Source: Diphasiastrum complanatum
Lineage: Eukaryota > Streptophyta > Lycopodiopsida > Lycopodiales > Lycopodiaceae
Direction of reading: 5' to 3'
Assembly (NCBI GenBank): GCA_029204225.1
Contig: CM055104.1
Span: 38,680,527-38,744,526, forward strand
Length of the DNA stretch: 64,000 nt
Shown: piece by piece, positions 1 to 12,880 of the stretch
Layout of the letters: every line of letters begins with the position of its first letter
Numbering within the stretch: position 1 is the stretch's first letter
Position numbers and translations under genes: made by a program
The notes under the pieces: model-generated
Database searches by the model: none
What the model was told of the DNA's origin: nothing
Seen by the model: only the letters and a program-made list of their open reading frames with translations

Positions 1-2133
1 TTGGTAAAGAAGAAGGCTGAAAGTAAGAAGCGAAAGCGACAAAGTTGCAAGGATATTCAAACGCTTTCAAAAGGAGGTTATCAAAATAGAAGGATCCGTG
101 TATTCAAGTAAGCATATTCTAAATTTTGTAAGTTTTTCAATGACATTTGGATTTAATTTCAGCTATGGTGATATTCTGTTAACCATCTGTTTTTTTTGCA
201 GATATGCATTAGTAGCTCCTCGGAATATTAAAGACAATGCTTCACTAGGAATGTCATTGGGCACAATATTGACTTGCAAATCCGTTGAGTGTATCATGAT
301 GAATAATAGGATTTCAAATGTTAAGTGTAAAATAGCAGAGTCTTTGATGGTGGACATTCAAAATATTTTAGATAAGACTATAGTTCAGGGTGCTTGTGAT
401 TTTGCAGGTATTAGTAGGGAAGCATATGCAACCAAATTTAAACTAATTAGAGAAGCTTTTAAGCAAGTTCAAATTAGAAAAGTCCCAATCCCTAGGACAT
501 ATCACTTGAAGAAAGAGAGGGATACATTAAACATAGGTATGCATAAGATCACTGGAACTCCATTTCATATTGAGGAGGTGTATAAAACTGATGGAAGATC
601 GATATTCTATAATTAATCAAACAATTTATTTGTTGATCTAAATTACTTGCTGAGATACATCGTCACATTCTATGATATAACCTATGAAAAGGTGAATGGC
701 AAAACAATCATAGTACTTAAGTTAGATGAGTCAAAAATTGTGAAAGGGCAGAAGATGGAAAGGGTTAGTATAACTCTCATGAATGGTGCTCTATCCCAAA
801 CAGAGAACCAAGAAGATTTCAAATTCAGTGTCCAGTCAGAAAATGATATATGGTGGTTGGCAGCGTTTCAGGTAACTAGCCTCATTATTACATTACATTC
901 ATTGAATAGTATTAGTACATTGTAAACTAAGTATAATTAATTCTTTGGACAGGTGCTGAAAGAGGATCATGATATATTATCATGGATATTCTCAAGGACA
1001 TCTTATCCTAGGATCATCAAGGACCATATGGATGAAGGATTTCTCAATGTTCTAGGAGTTGGAGACTTCAATGTTGAATGACACTTAGCAAGTGATTTGA
1101 AAACATTGAAATGTATGTATAATGTCTCTCACGGTGCTACATCAAAACACCCTTGTTTGTACTGCATGAAAATGGCAAAAGATGTAACTAGGAGTACAGG
1201 AATTACTAGAGAATATGCAGATCCAAACTGGAAGCCTGTGCTGCCTATCCCCTTAAAAAATGTGCATGTTTGCACTCTTCATGCAAAAGTTAGATTAATA
1301 GAAAAGATCATTTATCTTCATATAGTTTTTGCTTGGAATACTAAGCCAGCATCATTAGCAAAGGAAGCTATCTCTCGATTAGAAGATGTTTTATCAAAAG
1401 CAGGACTCCATAAAGGACATGTCAAAATTCAAAAAGATGAAAAGCTTTCAGGAAAGAATGGGAACATGCCAACTAAGCCAAGCATAGGAGGAGCAAAAGC
1501 ACGTCATTTTCTATCAAATCATACTGGTAAGGCTTCTAATATTCAACACTCAGTCTGGACAGATATTATTGCTACCACTCAAGACTTCGAGAAAGACGGC
1601 AAAACCAGAGTACTAAAAGTTGATGTATGGAAAAAGCTTGATTGTATGATTGCTATTTTAAGAAAAGAAAAATACTCTGATATTGATAAGATAGCTGTCC
1701 AGAGGACTTGTGTCAAGTTTGTTAATGCAATATCAAAAGCATAGGGAGAAGATCACATCACTCATTACGTGGTTAGTATAAAATTTTCAAAATGCTTTCA
1801 AATTTTCATATATATTTAGATCTAAACATAAGACTAACATTATGATTTTGACATATGTAGCACATACTAAGAGATCATACAACATTTTTTGCAAATACAT
1901 ATGGAAGCTTGAGTGTATGGTCATCACAAGGGATGGAGAAGTCACACTGGCAAGCACGAGCAGCATTTCATCGAAATACACAACATGGAGGAACCAATGA
2001 AAAACGAAACTACATTTGTCAATTGTTTCAGTGGTTCTACCGCAGAGTTCAGATTCGACATATAACAAAGTCCACACAATACAACAAGTTTAGAAAACCA
2101 TGCAAGTTCATACAGAAAGAGAAAATTAGATGA
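1..2133 (+). pseudogene. Transposase-like gene of a DNA transposon, decayed (5' end outside window)
   Basis: Four exons fit one frame: 1-107, 202-871, 953-1771 and 1861-2133, with GT-AG introns and matching phases. The basic N-terminus KKKAESKKRKRQ looks like a nuclear-localisation or DNA-binding tail. Exon 2 holds an acidic strand, VLKLDESKI. Exon 3 holds HLASDLKTL, a CLYC zinc pair and the block NVHVCTLHAKVRLIEK. Exon 4 ends with WSSQGMEKSH followed by HTQHGG. An Asp (KLDES), an Asp (SDLK) and a Glu (GMEK) in this order suggest a DDE-type integrase fold; that is inference and I cannot name the superfamily. Three in-frame stops break it: TAA at 614-616, TGA at 1079-1081 and TAG at 1742-1744. 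It converges on the minus-strand gene ending at 2267. Confidence 0.6.
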
Positions 2134-2266
2134 TTGCTGAGTAGAAGATCATCATTGCTGAGTAGAAGATCATCATGACATGTTCAGAATTGCTTTGCAA
2201 ATTCATTGAACAAGAGAGGAGCAATACCCAATGTAAATGTATTGATTGAATTATACAAAGTGTCAA

Positions 2267-3978
2267 CTATTCATCATCAGATCTTGTATCAGATTCTATG
2301 GTAGTATTGTCATGAAGAAATTCTTTGCTAGCGTATGCATCTAATAGATGTGCATTATCCTTATTTCCACTAAGCTCAATATAAGTGGAATACAATGAAT
2401 ACTGGAAGCTCCTTAAAGGAACATTCCCATCAGTAAAGCCTAAAATGTTCAAAACATAAGATCTTTTGACAAAAATGATCTTATTTGTCTTAACAAATTT
2501 ATGTCCTCCTAGATAAAATGATAAAGCTTTAACTTTCATTATAAGACTCTCCCCGACTGGGCTCAGCTTGGAATGAGCAATACAGATCTCACTCTTCAAG
2601 AAATGCCGAAGATAGTGGCCCAGTCCACTGTCCCTCTGGAACAATGATGCATGTTGTCTGAAACCACCTCGTCTCACAGCAAAAGCATCTATTATGAGAG
2701 CATGCTGCAATAGGAAATATGTTAGCAAAAATACATTCAGTGATTGAAAACATTCAAATGTAAGGAGGATTAAACACTTGCACATTCTTCATCATCAACA
2801 GCAACCAGATCAGGATGATCAATATAATGACCACGTATTGAAGTGGAATCATCAGTGAAATGTATTAATGATGGACGAGGGAAGCCCATATGGGATTGAA
2901 ATGCCGTGAATTCCTCATCGGATGGTCTGCCTCGCCCATCCTCAGCTATATTTGATAAAGTCTTCTTCAGGCATTCTTCACCGGTCATAAGACCCTCCTC
3001 ATCATCAAAATCAATACCAGCAACAAGGTCATCTGTCTCAAAATCTACAAAGTCGGAGAATTCGGAAATTGTGCCGGATAATAAACATAGAACCTCGTCC
3101 TCACGATAGTCAAAAAATTTACATAAATCAGCAATAGTAAAATATACATCGTCATTAATATAATATACAAGCAAATTGAAAAGACATTTCGAATCTTTCA
3201 TAGATTTGGATTCATCATCAGATGTATTTTGGCCAATGAAAAAATCTCGGAGAACATCAGTATTTAGATCAATGAAGTCACTTTCTTTATCAGGAGTGTC
3301 GATAAGAAAGTGACTGATATCCTTAATGGCTGAATTAACAGAGGAGGGTGCAAAAGGAGGGTCAGCAACAGGAACTTCATCATCATCTGGGATCTGAACT
3401 AAAAGAAAAAGTACGAAACCACTATGATATTCAACCAATCGACATTTCTTGTTGCAATACGGACACATAGAACTACTTTTGAAAAGATCAAACAATTTGG
3501 TGAACATTCTATCCAATCTATGTCTAAAAGCTGGGAAAAAATGAACAAGATCAGTATAATGCATGTACTGGAGTTGACCTATGGAGAAAACAGGCTTGCT
3601 AAGTATATCTCTGAATCTGACATAATGTTTATAAAATACGTTAGAATTTGGTTGTGCAGTCCTAAAAACATGTAGATATGGCCTGAATAGGCTGTGGAAG
3701 TAGTCCAGATTTTCAGTAATCCCAAATTCACTCAGAAATGAACTCAAGCCTGATTCTCGTGAGGATGATGAGGAAGAGGCATGGCAGTAGCGTGAATATC
3801 GCACTTGTGCGAGCGGGAGAACTGAACCAAAACTAGCTATCAAAATGGCGCAGAAGATGGGTATGTACGGCAGACAGATACAGAATATTGCACTTGTGCG
3901 CGAGTAGGTATACTTGCAAGCAAACAGACAACAATGAGCGCGCACAAAAGCGATATGTCGCGAATTTTGAGAACGCAA
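2267..3978 (-). CDS. Unknown acidic protein with CxxC zinc motif, probable transposon accessory gene
   Basis: A long open frame runs from 3978 to about 2776. It continues after a short intron at 2704-2267 (acceptor TTGCAG before 2704; the donor is either GTTTAA after 2776 or a GC-type GCAAGT after 2782, both phase 0). It would give about 545 residues with no internal stop. The first roughly 70 residues are hydrophobic and compositionally odd, so the true start may be further in. The middle has a CPYCNKKC zinc-type motif. The rest is strongly acidic (DDDEVP, DFDDEEG, AVDDEEC), and the second exon has a mixed alpha/beta look. No family is recognised. It is convergent with the transposase-like gene and divergent from the histone-protease gene, which suggests all three belong to one element. 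It is the best preserved of the three. Confidence 0.55.
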
Positions 3979-4614
3979 AAGGTAAAAAATTATTCGGCTT
4001 CCGTGCCATTTATACTAAATTTTTGCACATGTGGTCAACGGACTTATGACACGTGTCTACTTTCAATTCGACAACAGGCGCAGGCACGTGTGAGATGACA
4101 CCTGCACACGTGTGAAATGACACCTAGACACGTGTCGCACGTTCATTCGATTGCTCATAAACACATGTCGCTCTCGCATTCGATCGTACAAATCCCACAC
4201 GTGTAGTGTGACAGGGTGACACATGTCGCTCTCGCATTTGTCCGTACAACTCCCACACATGTGACAAGACGTTCTTTCGCACGTGCGAACCCCGATATAA
4301 AATCACAAATTTTGATAAATTTTTTTCACTTTTTTTTTCGCTCTGCATATCACATTTGTGCGTGCCCTTCACAATCAAAATTCCTCCTACTACCTTCCAT
4401 GCGCACAAGTCCGATACGTCTGCCTACGTGTCACCCCATATTGCACTTGTGCGTCTTTCCTAAAATCTAATCGTTCTCTCTGATATTCAGCTCGCATAGG
4501 TCCGATATACCGTACATTCTGTCCGTACATAGCGGTCCTCTGCGAGTTCTTTATCATCCCTTCTTTCTCATCCTAACCTTCACGCACAAGTCCGCTATCA
4601 CATAGTTCACGCCC
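3979..4614. promoter_or_regulatory. Intergenic spacer between divergent genes, with CACGTG box cluster
   Basis: Five CACGTG cores lie at 4050, 4085, 4107, 4129 and 4198, with related CACATG cores between and after them. They sit in imperfect repeats of the type GACACSTGT. Motifs like GCACTTGTGCG or GCACAAGTCCG recur at about 3800, 3890, 4405, 4442 and 4585. The spacer divides the minus-strand acidic-protein gene from the plus-strand histone-protease gene, so it may be a bidirectional promoter or an array of sites for a transposon-encoded binding protein. CACGTG is the plant G-box core bound by bHLH and bZIP factors; use here is inference. Confidence 0.45.
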
Positions 4615-6107
4615 ATGGATAGGAGAAAGCAGACAAGGAGAGACTTCTTCTCTCCTGGCTCATCCTCATCTCCTGCGGTTGCCATCACACCACCTGCTAG
4701 ACCTAGAACGCGCAACCGAAACATGTGGCTCTCTGAGATGCGCAAGTATCAGAGGTCAACAGCTCCGTTGATCCCAAGAGCTCCATTCTACCGTGATGTC
4801 CAAAACATAACAAGAAATAATCTTGGACAGCACGTTAAATTCACACCGAGTGCTCTTTAGTGCCTTCAGGAGGCTGCTGAAGATTATATTAGCCTTTTTT
4901 TTTAGGATTCTTTTTGCTTGCCATCCATACCAAGAGGGTTACCATAATGCCCAAGGATTTTCAGCATCTGATGAGAATGAGAGATAGGTATTGTAGGTTA
5001 CATGTATCTCAGCCTGCTGCTCCTAGACCAACTCCTGTAGATAGGACTCATCTTCCTGCGAAGCGTCCTAGGAAGCAGACAGCCCCCAAGCGTGCTCCTT
5101 AGAAAGTGAAGCCTATCCTAGAATCCATTGTAGATAATGATGTTGATGATAATGTTGTAAATATAGCTACCTCTGTTTTGGATACTCCTATAATTGCTGT
5201 AGATACTACACATCCACCTCCTCCTCCTCCTCCCAATTTCTATACATATATAGATTCGGATGATTATCTTAGATTTGAGAAAGACATGTCGGATGCTATA
5301 GATACAATTGGTACTCCTTTTTGTTTTAGACTAGAAGAACTTGATTTTGGTATTAATTTTAGAGTTCTAGATTGCCTGGATCTCAAAGACAGACGAGCTT
5401 CTATCAGTGATCCCGTGATAGAGTCCGGACTAACACTCTTGCAATTTGACATTGCAAGAGATTCAGCAAACGAGTTGCTGGTGCTGAGTAACTTTCTGCT
5501 CCAGGCCTTCAAGGAGAATAATGACACATTGTCACATTGTCTGACAAGTGGATTCACACCAGCAACAAAGTATTTGGTCATTTCTTATCATACCACGTAA
5601 GATATATTAAGTGCTTCTTCTTGTTTTATGCATTAACGTTGACATTTTCAATTTAAATAGTTCTCAGAATTGCCGCTAAAGTACTTTCAATCTTATTTTG
5701 CAGTGACCACTGGAGTTTAAACCTGATCTCTATTAAGAGATCTATAAATAATATTATTAAATGTTCTTGTTTCAAGATGAATTCGGCGAGAAATACGCAT
5801 AAGGATGTAGATATATTCATTCCATACCTAAGTAAATATATTCCTACAAACGTTCCCCATTCCGTGGACTGGCAGATCGTCAGCTTGGAGGTAAACTCTG
5901 TCTTTCTTAATAGCATTTTGAAATCAGTATTCTAATGAAATATTTTCAATCTAATTCATTCTGTTTCATAATTGATTTCTTGTGTGCTGAATTATTTTGC
6001 AGTCACCCCAGCAAAATGATTCATTCAGCTGTGGGTGGTACACATTGTACAATGCCAAGCTGTTTTTTGAGTGGTCCATCCTTCAAAAAGATGTTGATAT
6101 TTCTAAG
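4615..6107 (+). pseudogene. CENH3-like histone H3 fold joined to Ulp1-like (C48) cysteine protease
   Basis: Reading starts at ATG 4615 with a basic tail (MDRRKQTRRDFF). A histone H3 fold follows: RKYQRST, LIPRAPFYRDV, LQEAAEDYI, then IHTKRVTIMPKDF. LIP-APF, LQEAAEDY, KDF and a loop 1 one residue longer than canonical H3 are centromeric-H3 traits. After it come a basic/proline linker (KRPRKQTAPKRAP), an acidic stretch and a PPPPPPP run. The C-terminus is a C48 protease core over exons to 5596, 5704-5890 and 6003-6107: DHWSLNLI gives the His, MNS sits where Asp is usual, and QQNDSFSCGWYTLYNAK gives the oxyanion Gln and nucleophile Cys. Damage: TAG at 4858-4860, a one-base shift in the T-run near 4895-4903, and TAG at 5100-5102; the protease half is open throughout. 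More C-terminal exons may be lost at 6107. Confidence 0.7.
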
Positions 6108-6134
6108 GTAATAAATTCTGTGTGCCTTAAATGT

Positions 6135-6965
6135 TAAGGAAATGACTCTGGCAAAGTGTGGAGCTACCCCAATATTAAGGAAATGAGATTTTATGACACT
6201 GTCGTCTTTTTCGCAAAAAGCCGACACTGTCACCTTTTTGCAACACTGTCGCATGTGACAGTTTTAGTTCATTTCTACAGAGTGACAGTTTTAGTTCATT
6301 TATGCAGACAGATCGTTTACGGCCAATTTTCACCAATTTTTGAGAAGGAACCGGATGAATGCCAGCGGACACCAGCCAACTGGCAATCGCATTTGACGAC
6401 CTAATTACTTAGTATAAATCAACTGTTCATACATCTCTTTTCAAGATCTGAAGCAACGAATCAACATTGTGAGTTGTGAAGGATTTGAGTGTTATTACAC
6501 GATGCTTCCTGTGCTCTTATCAAGCATATCATTCATAATCAGAAAGTATTGTTGTTAGCTCTCTATCAAGCTTTCAAGCTTGAACTCTCTTGAGCATTCT
6601 AGCTTAGTCTTTTAAGATTTATTTTAGAGTTGCTATTGCGCTACTGCTTATCAGCAGAGCTGCTTATTATCAGACTTATGCTCAGTTACTCAGAGACAAC
6701 TTAGAGTGCCCGGTTTCTATCCGCTATTGTTTTCCACTCATTAGCATCTGATTTTGTTTTTCTGAATCAATGCTATCTTCTTATTGCGTTCAGTATATAT
6801 CAGAATGCATGCATCTCTGTATTGCTTTTGTAACTGATAGAAATTGTTTGAGAATTCAATACTTTATGTTTGGCTACATAATCACTTAGTATCTAGCAAT
6901 TTCAAAGTTAGTTGCTAAAGATTGAACGTGATGTTCATCACTACTGCTTTGTTTAATTTTTTATA
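6135..6965 (+). mobile_element. Probable solo LTR, copia-like
   Basis: The stretch looks like an LTR on the plus strand. Short U3-type repeats lie at about 6200-6310, including a 27-bp tandem pair starting TGACAGTTTTAGTTCATTT and several ACACTGTCG motifs. A TATA element follows (GTATAAATC, about 6411), then a T-rich leader with ATTCATA and CTTGAACTCTCTTGAG. No flanking pol was found. Boundaries are guesses, and it may have cut off the 3' end of the histone-protease gene. Confidence 0.35.
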
Positions 6966-6972
6966 GACGTAG

Positions 6973-7311
6973 TCATGCATTGGGAGGAGTAAGTTTCTGG
7001 ATTACATTATCTATCCTATTTTTGACATCACATGGCTTGATCTCTTTAGAAAGTGACTTTGGTAAGCCAATTGCTTTTGCATATTTGACCATAGAAAGCA
7101 TGAATTTGAAATTGGGATGTCCCAATCTCCTATGCCATAACTCCTCCTTAGAAATATTATTCATCAAAGCAACATCACAAGAATTTGCACTTTCATGTGG
7201 ATTCAACTTGAAAATGCCACCATATCTAGATCCATGTGCAAGTATCTCATCACCTTTCTTAATAGCACAAGTATTGATATTGAAAATTACATCAAGGCCA
7301 TTATCAAACAA
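6973..7311 (-). pseudogene. Copia gag-pre-integrase fragment
   Basis: The minus-strand frame starts LFDNGLDVIFNINTCAIKK and holds the diagnostic gag-pre-integrase block ELWHRRLGHPNFKFMLSMV of Ty1/copia polyproteins, which sits just upstream of the integrase core. It breaks off after KPCDVKN. Nothing of protease, integrase core or RT remains next to it. Its upstream side is cut by the LTR of another copia at about 7318, so it is an older element split by a younger one. Confidence 0.75.
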
Positions 7312-7317
7312 ATTTTT

Positions 7318-8449
<1,132 letters not shown>

Positions 8450-8649
8450 CCCCCTTAAGCTTACTACTACGAATCTGAATTACAAGTGAGATTTATCATA
8501 TCTACTAAAGTAGAATGTTTATCTCTTGACAATGGCTTTGTCAAAATATCAGCCAACATATTGTCGATATGACAATAACTTAGTACAATTTTATTCTGAA
8601 CTTTCTCTATAGGAAAAATTGAACTTCTATATGCTTAGTTCTATTATGA

Positions 8650-9780
8650 GTTCGTGGGTTTAGAGATGAGCTATGCAGCTCTAATTGTCGCACTGGAGTA
8701 TTGTTGGACCAATCTGTGGGCAGATCCTGTAGCAACCTTCTGAGCCAAACTATCTCCTTCATTGCTGATGTAGCTGCAACCTATTCAGATTCTGTAGAGG
8801 AGAGTGAAATTCATTTCTGCTTTATGATGTTTCCTCCTGTAAGGAAACAAATGTAACTTGATGTGGATTTTCTGATGTCCATGTCTCCTGCCCAATCTGA
8901 ATCTGAATAAGTGATTAGCGAAAGTGCACTTTCTATATTGCCATTATAGCTTAAAGCATAGTAGATCATAGAATACATTAAAGATCCTATGACAAACTGA
9001 TAAGGAAATCTACACATTTCTTGTTGATCTGCTTGAGTTCTGGGACACATGTCTTTAGACAGCTTGGATCCTGGATCCATGGGTGTGGCTATCGGTTTGC
9101 AGTCCTCCATGCTATATCTGTGAAGTACATTGGTTAGATAGGACTCTTGGCTTATAATAATCCTTCTGCTTGCGCGATCTATGTTGATCTCCATACCAAG
9201 TAGGTAATGAACTGGGTCTAAATCAGTCATCTCAAATTTTGATGAAAGCAAATATTTGGTTTCATGTAGCAACTGATTCAAATTGTTGATAATTAATGAA
9301 TCATCAACATATAATGCTATTATAACATAGCTTGACTCTTTACGTTTGAGATATACATTTGAGTCCGCGGAACAAGGAGTAAAATAGTGCTGCAACAAGA
9401 ACATTGATTCTTTCATACCAGGTCCTAGGAGCTTGATATAGTGCCTTATGTAATTTACATACCAAATGCTCTTGGCCTTGAAGGACGTAACCTTCTTGTT
9501 GATAAATGAATATTTCTTCTTGTATGTATATCTGAAGTAATGTTGTTTGTGTTGGAATTCGATGCTCAGCCTCAAATCCATTCATTAATGAGCATCCTGA
9601 AAGCTATACAAAACCCAGAAAAAGAAGGCTAGATTTTTTTAGCAGAAGATCGAAAAATTCAAGATCGAATTTTTTAGAATTTTTCGATACCAAATCGACT
9701 CAAAAAATTCTATATTTTTTGAGTCAATGTATATTTTTCGAGTCATTGTACATTTTTTTTCGATACTTGTAAATCATGTT
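8650..9780 (-). pseudogene. Copia reverse transcriptase / RNase H region, degraded
   Basis: The minus strand carries Ty1/copia RT and connection motifs in order: LHKALYQAPRTWYERI, then YVIIALYVDDSLI (RT catalytic YVDD), YLLGMEI, SQESYLTNVLHRYSMEDCK, then SDSDWAGDMDIRKSTSSY for RNase H. Two frames are needed, so at least one frameshift is present near 9340-9400. Above 9585 lies a spacer rich in GAATTTTTCGA and GACTCAAAAAA motifs that matches the spacer of the neighbouring plus-strand copia. Together with the LTR at 7318-8449 this is the 3' half of one element; its gag and integrase are missing. Confidence 0.8.
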
Positions 9781-10173
9781 TGATACTGTCGGTCTAAAAT
9801 CCGACCCAACGACTTTGCGTCAATAGTTCGCCTACTTTGTACATTCAAAGACGGTTGTCATAAATGAGGCACATAGCATTTAATGATAATTAGATATTTA
9901 ACAAGAAGAAGATATTTTGTAGTAGACCTATAACTGTGGATAGGAAGTTAATTAAGGACTAATCGTCATCATAATTTTTGGTTTTCTATAGCTAGCGTTA
10001 TCACGCTCAACAAACTGAAGTTATTGCTTCAAGTAATTGTACTAATTGTTGATATTAACCAGAGTACAATTTCAATCCTACTACTATATCGTTCATTTAC
10101 GCATTTGGATGAATCATTCATCTTGATTATTCTACTGCTAACTATGGCGCTTCCGATCCTACGATTTCTGACA
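9781..10173 (+). mobile_element. 5' LTR of plus-strand copia element with primer-binding site
   Basis: The segment ends in TTTCTGACA and is followed directly by TGGTATCAGAGCC, the usual copia primer-binding site complementary to initiator tRNA-Met. A second TGGTATCAGAG lies at about 10257. The left boundary (TGATACTG or TGTCGG near 9781-9787) is uncertain. The segment abuts the minus-strand copia, so the two elements stand back to back. Confidence 0.55.
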
Positions 10174-12880
10174 TGGTATCAGAGCCTCTGTTGTAATCAG
10201 ACCTCCTCTAATCCGATATCAGTAAATCATCTTTGATAAACCATCAATTTTTGACATGGTATCAGAGTGGGTAGTTCAGTAATCTGCATTTCATTGCGGA
10301 TTATCAAGTCTTGTGTCTATCAAGACGGTGTTCTAGCAAGCGCACAACCAACAGTATTCTGAAATCGTTGTTTCTACCTACGATATCACTCAACTAGAAT
10401 GGATTCATCATCTAGTTCTTCTCTTATCGACAAACTCGATGGGAGTAACTACCATTTTTGGAAATTCAAAATGGAGGTCATACTACTAGCCAAAGAACTG
10501 TGGGACATCGTTGATGGCACAGAACGCAAACTTGAAGGTGATGCACCCATTATCACCAAATGAAAACCAAAAGATGACAAGGCTTTTGCCACGATCACTC
10601 TCAATAATAGGGACACACAATTCAGCCACATACATGCTGTTCAGACTGCTAAAAATGCATGGGACATCCTAGCAACTCTCTACGATATCAGGGATACCAC
10701 GTCCAAATTACATTTGAGGAAGAAATTCTTCTCCCTGAGAATGTTTGAAGCAGAAAGTGTTTCAAGTCATCTCAACAATTTTCAAAATCTTATGGAGTAG
10801 ATGACTGCAACTGGCTCAGTCGTAAAAGATATTGATGTTGTTATGACTCTATTATTGAGTCTTCCTGATTCCTATGAAAATTGGGTCCTAGCAATGTCGA
10901 CCCAGGAGCACCTCACTCTTTCAAGAGTAATTTCGATGCTTCAACAAGAGGAAGTCAGAAGATCTGTAATCTGCTCAAGCTCAGGGTCGGATACTCAAGC
11001 TATGTATTCGAAAAGAAATCAGAAGTTTAGATCAAACAGATCTACACAATCAAAATATCCTGACAAAAGCAGTCTAGGTCGAATTTTCACTCAGGGTCAA
11101 ATTTTGGCTCAGGGTCGAATTCTGGTCCAGGATCGAATTCAGATTCTTTATCATTCCAATCAAAGCAAAACCTACTCTGCAAATACTTTAAGAGAACTAG
11201 CCATCTTATCAGGTTTTGTAGAATTTTAAAATTCAACAATGAGAAGAAAATGCAGTTCCAACAACAAGCAAACTCTACTTCAGCCAGTTTTTCGATCCAA
11301 TAACAAGATGAAGATGAAGCAACCTTCTTAACCAAGGTCGGAGAACATCAGGATATCGATTTTTGGTACCTAGACTTGGGAGCAACTCAGCATATGACTC
11401 ACCACAAGGACTGGTTCAAAGATTACAAAGCATACACCCACTCTCAAATTGTGCAGCTTGGAGACAACTTAACTCATTCTATTGAGGGTGAAGGAATAGT
11501 CAGGATCGAATTTCAGAGAGGCGAAGTCAAGTTGTTGACCAACGTTCTCCACATTCCAAATCTGACCAAAAATCTGCTCTCAGTTAGCAGAATCACAGAT
11601 TTGGGTCGGAGGGTAGAATTTGACACAAACGGCTGCACCATTTTTGACAAGTCCCAAAAGGCTCTAGCTTTCGGGAGGAGTGGCAACCTTTACAAATTCA
11701 GCCACTACAATTCTTCTAATTGTCAAACTCTTTATACATCCACTTCTGAATCAGTTGATATGCTTTGGAATTTTATATTAGGCCACCTCAATTCCAATTG
11801 TATTCAACAAGTGTCAAAATAGAATTTAGTACAAGATCTGCCCACAATTAGCAAATTCAATACTCCATGTAAAAGCTGTATAATCAGCAAGCATGCTAGA
11901 AGTCCTTCCATTTTCGATACAGTCCATACTTCTAGAAATTTGCTAGATCTTGTATACATGGACATTTGTCGCCCTATGCAGACCATTTCCACAAGGGGAG
12001 CTGTCTATTTACTGACTTTTTCTGATGACTTCTCTCGAAAGACTGCAACTTATTTTTTGAAGGAAAAATCTGATATCTTCAAGTTTTTCAAGTAGTTCAA
12101 AACATCAGTAGAAAATTTGACCCAAAGAAGAATCAAAGCTCTATGTTCTGATGGAGGGGGAGTATTTATCTCCAGTGAGTTCAAAGCTTTCTACAAGGCC
12201 AACAGAATACACCTACAACAATCCACAACCAACTACTTACCTCAGTCCAATGGTGGAGCTCAAAGGAAGATTCAAACACTCATTGCAAGTGCAAAGAGCA
12301 TGATGGCCCATGCATCTCTTCCAAAGAAATTCTAGGCAGAAGTTGTTACTACAGCAGTCTATCTACAAAACCGATCCATTACAATGGCCGTGAATGGTCA
12401 GGTGTGGACATGATCAAAGCCATCACTCAAAAATATTAGAGTGTTTGGATGCAAAGCTTTCAATCAGATCTCTGTTGATCTATAGAAAAATCTAACCCAA
12501 GTATCGAACAGTCAAAACCCGATTCAGTGATCGAACAATGGTAGATCAATTATTATTAGCTACTCTCCAAATCACAAGGCATACAAGCTCTACAACCTAG
12601 ACACTCAGAAAGCATTCACAAACAGAGATGTCATCTTTTTGGAAGACCAATTTTTCGACCACAAAGAGAAAGCTACAGCAAATTTCGACCCAAGTATCGA
12701 ATAGCAAAATTCCGATTCAAGGGTCGAACAGTCAAAAATCGATACTAGCTCAAAAATTGAGTCAAAATCTCAACGGATCAAATCACATCAGAGGATCAAA
12801 TTTCAACTCAGAAGATCAAATCGATCCAGACAGCCTCCATCTAGATCTATGGATGATCTAGCCTGCTATTTGTGCAGGAA
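10174..12880 (+). pseudogene. Copia gag, protease and integrase region, truncated and full of stops
   Basis: Gag starts at about 10399 (MDSSSSSSLIDKLDGSNYHF, WKFKMEVILL) and runs in frame past TGA at 10561 and TAG at 10798. A later frame begins with a protease-like segment (GATQHMTHHKDWF), then the LTNVLHIPNLTKNLLSV block. The gag-pre-integrase is weak (LWNFILGHLN). The integrase core follows (VYMDICRPM, FSDDFSRKTATYF, ALCSDGGGVF, NGGAQRKIQ). Further TAG stops sit at about 11821, 12094 and 12334. From about 12640 the sequence turns into a TCGA-rich spacer like the one in the minus-strand copia, then is lost at about 12880 with no RT or 3' LTR. Confidence 0.8.

Noticed and set aside
4063-4408. 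Minus-strand Cys/His-rich frames resembling zinc repeats
   Set aside because: Produced by the CACGTG repeat array; no domain pattern.
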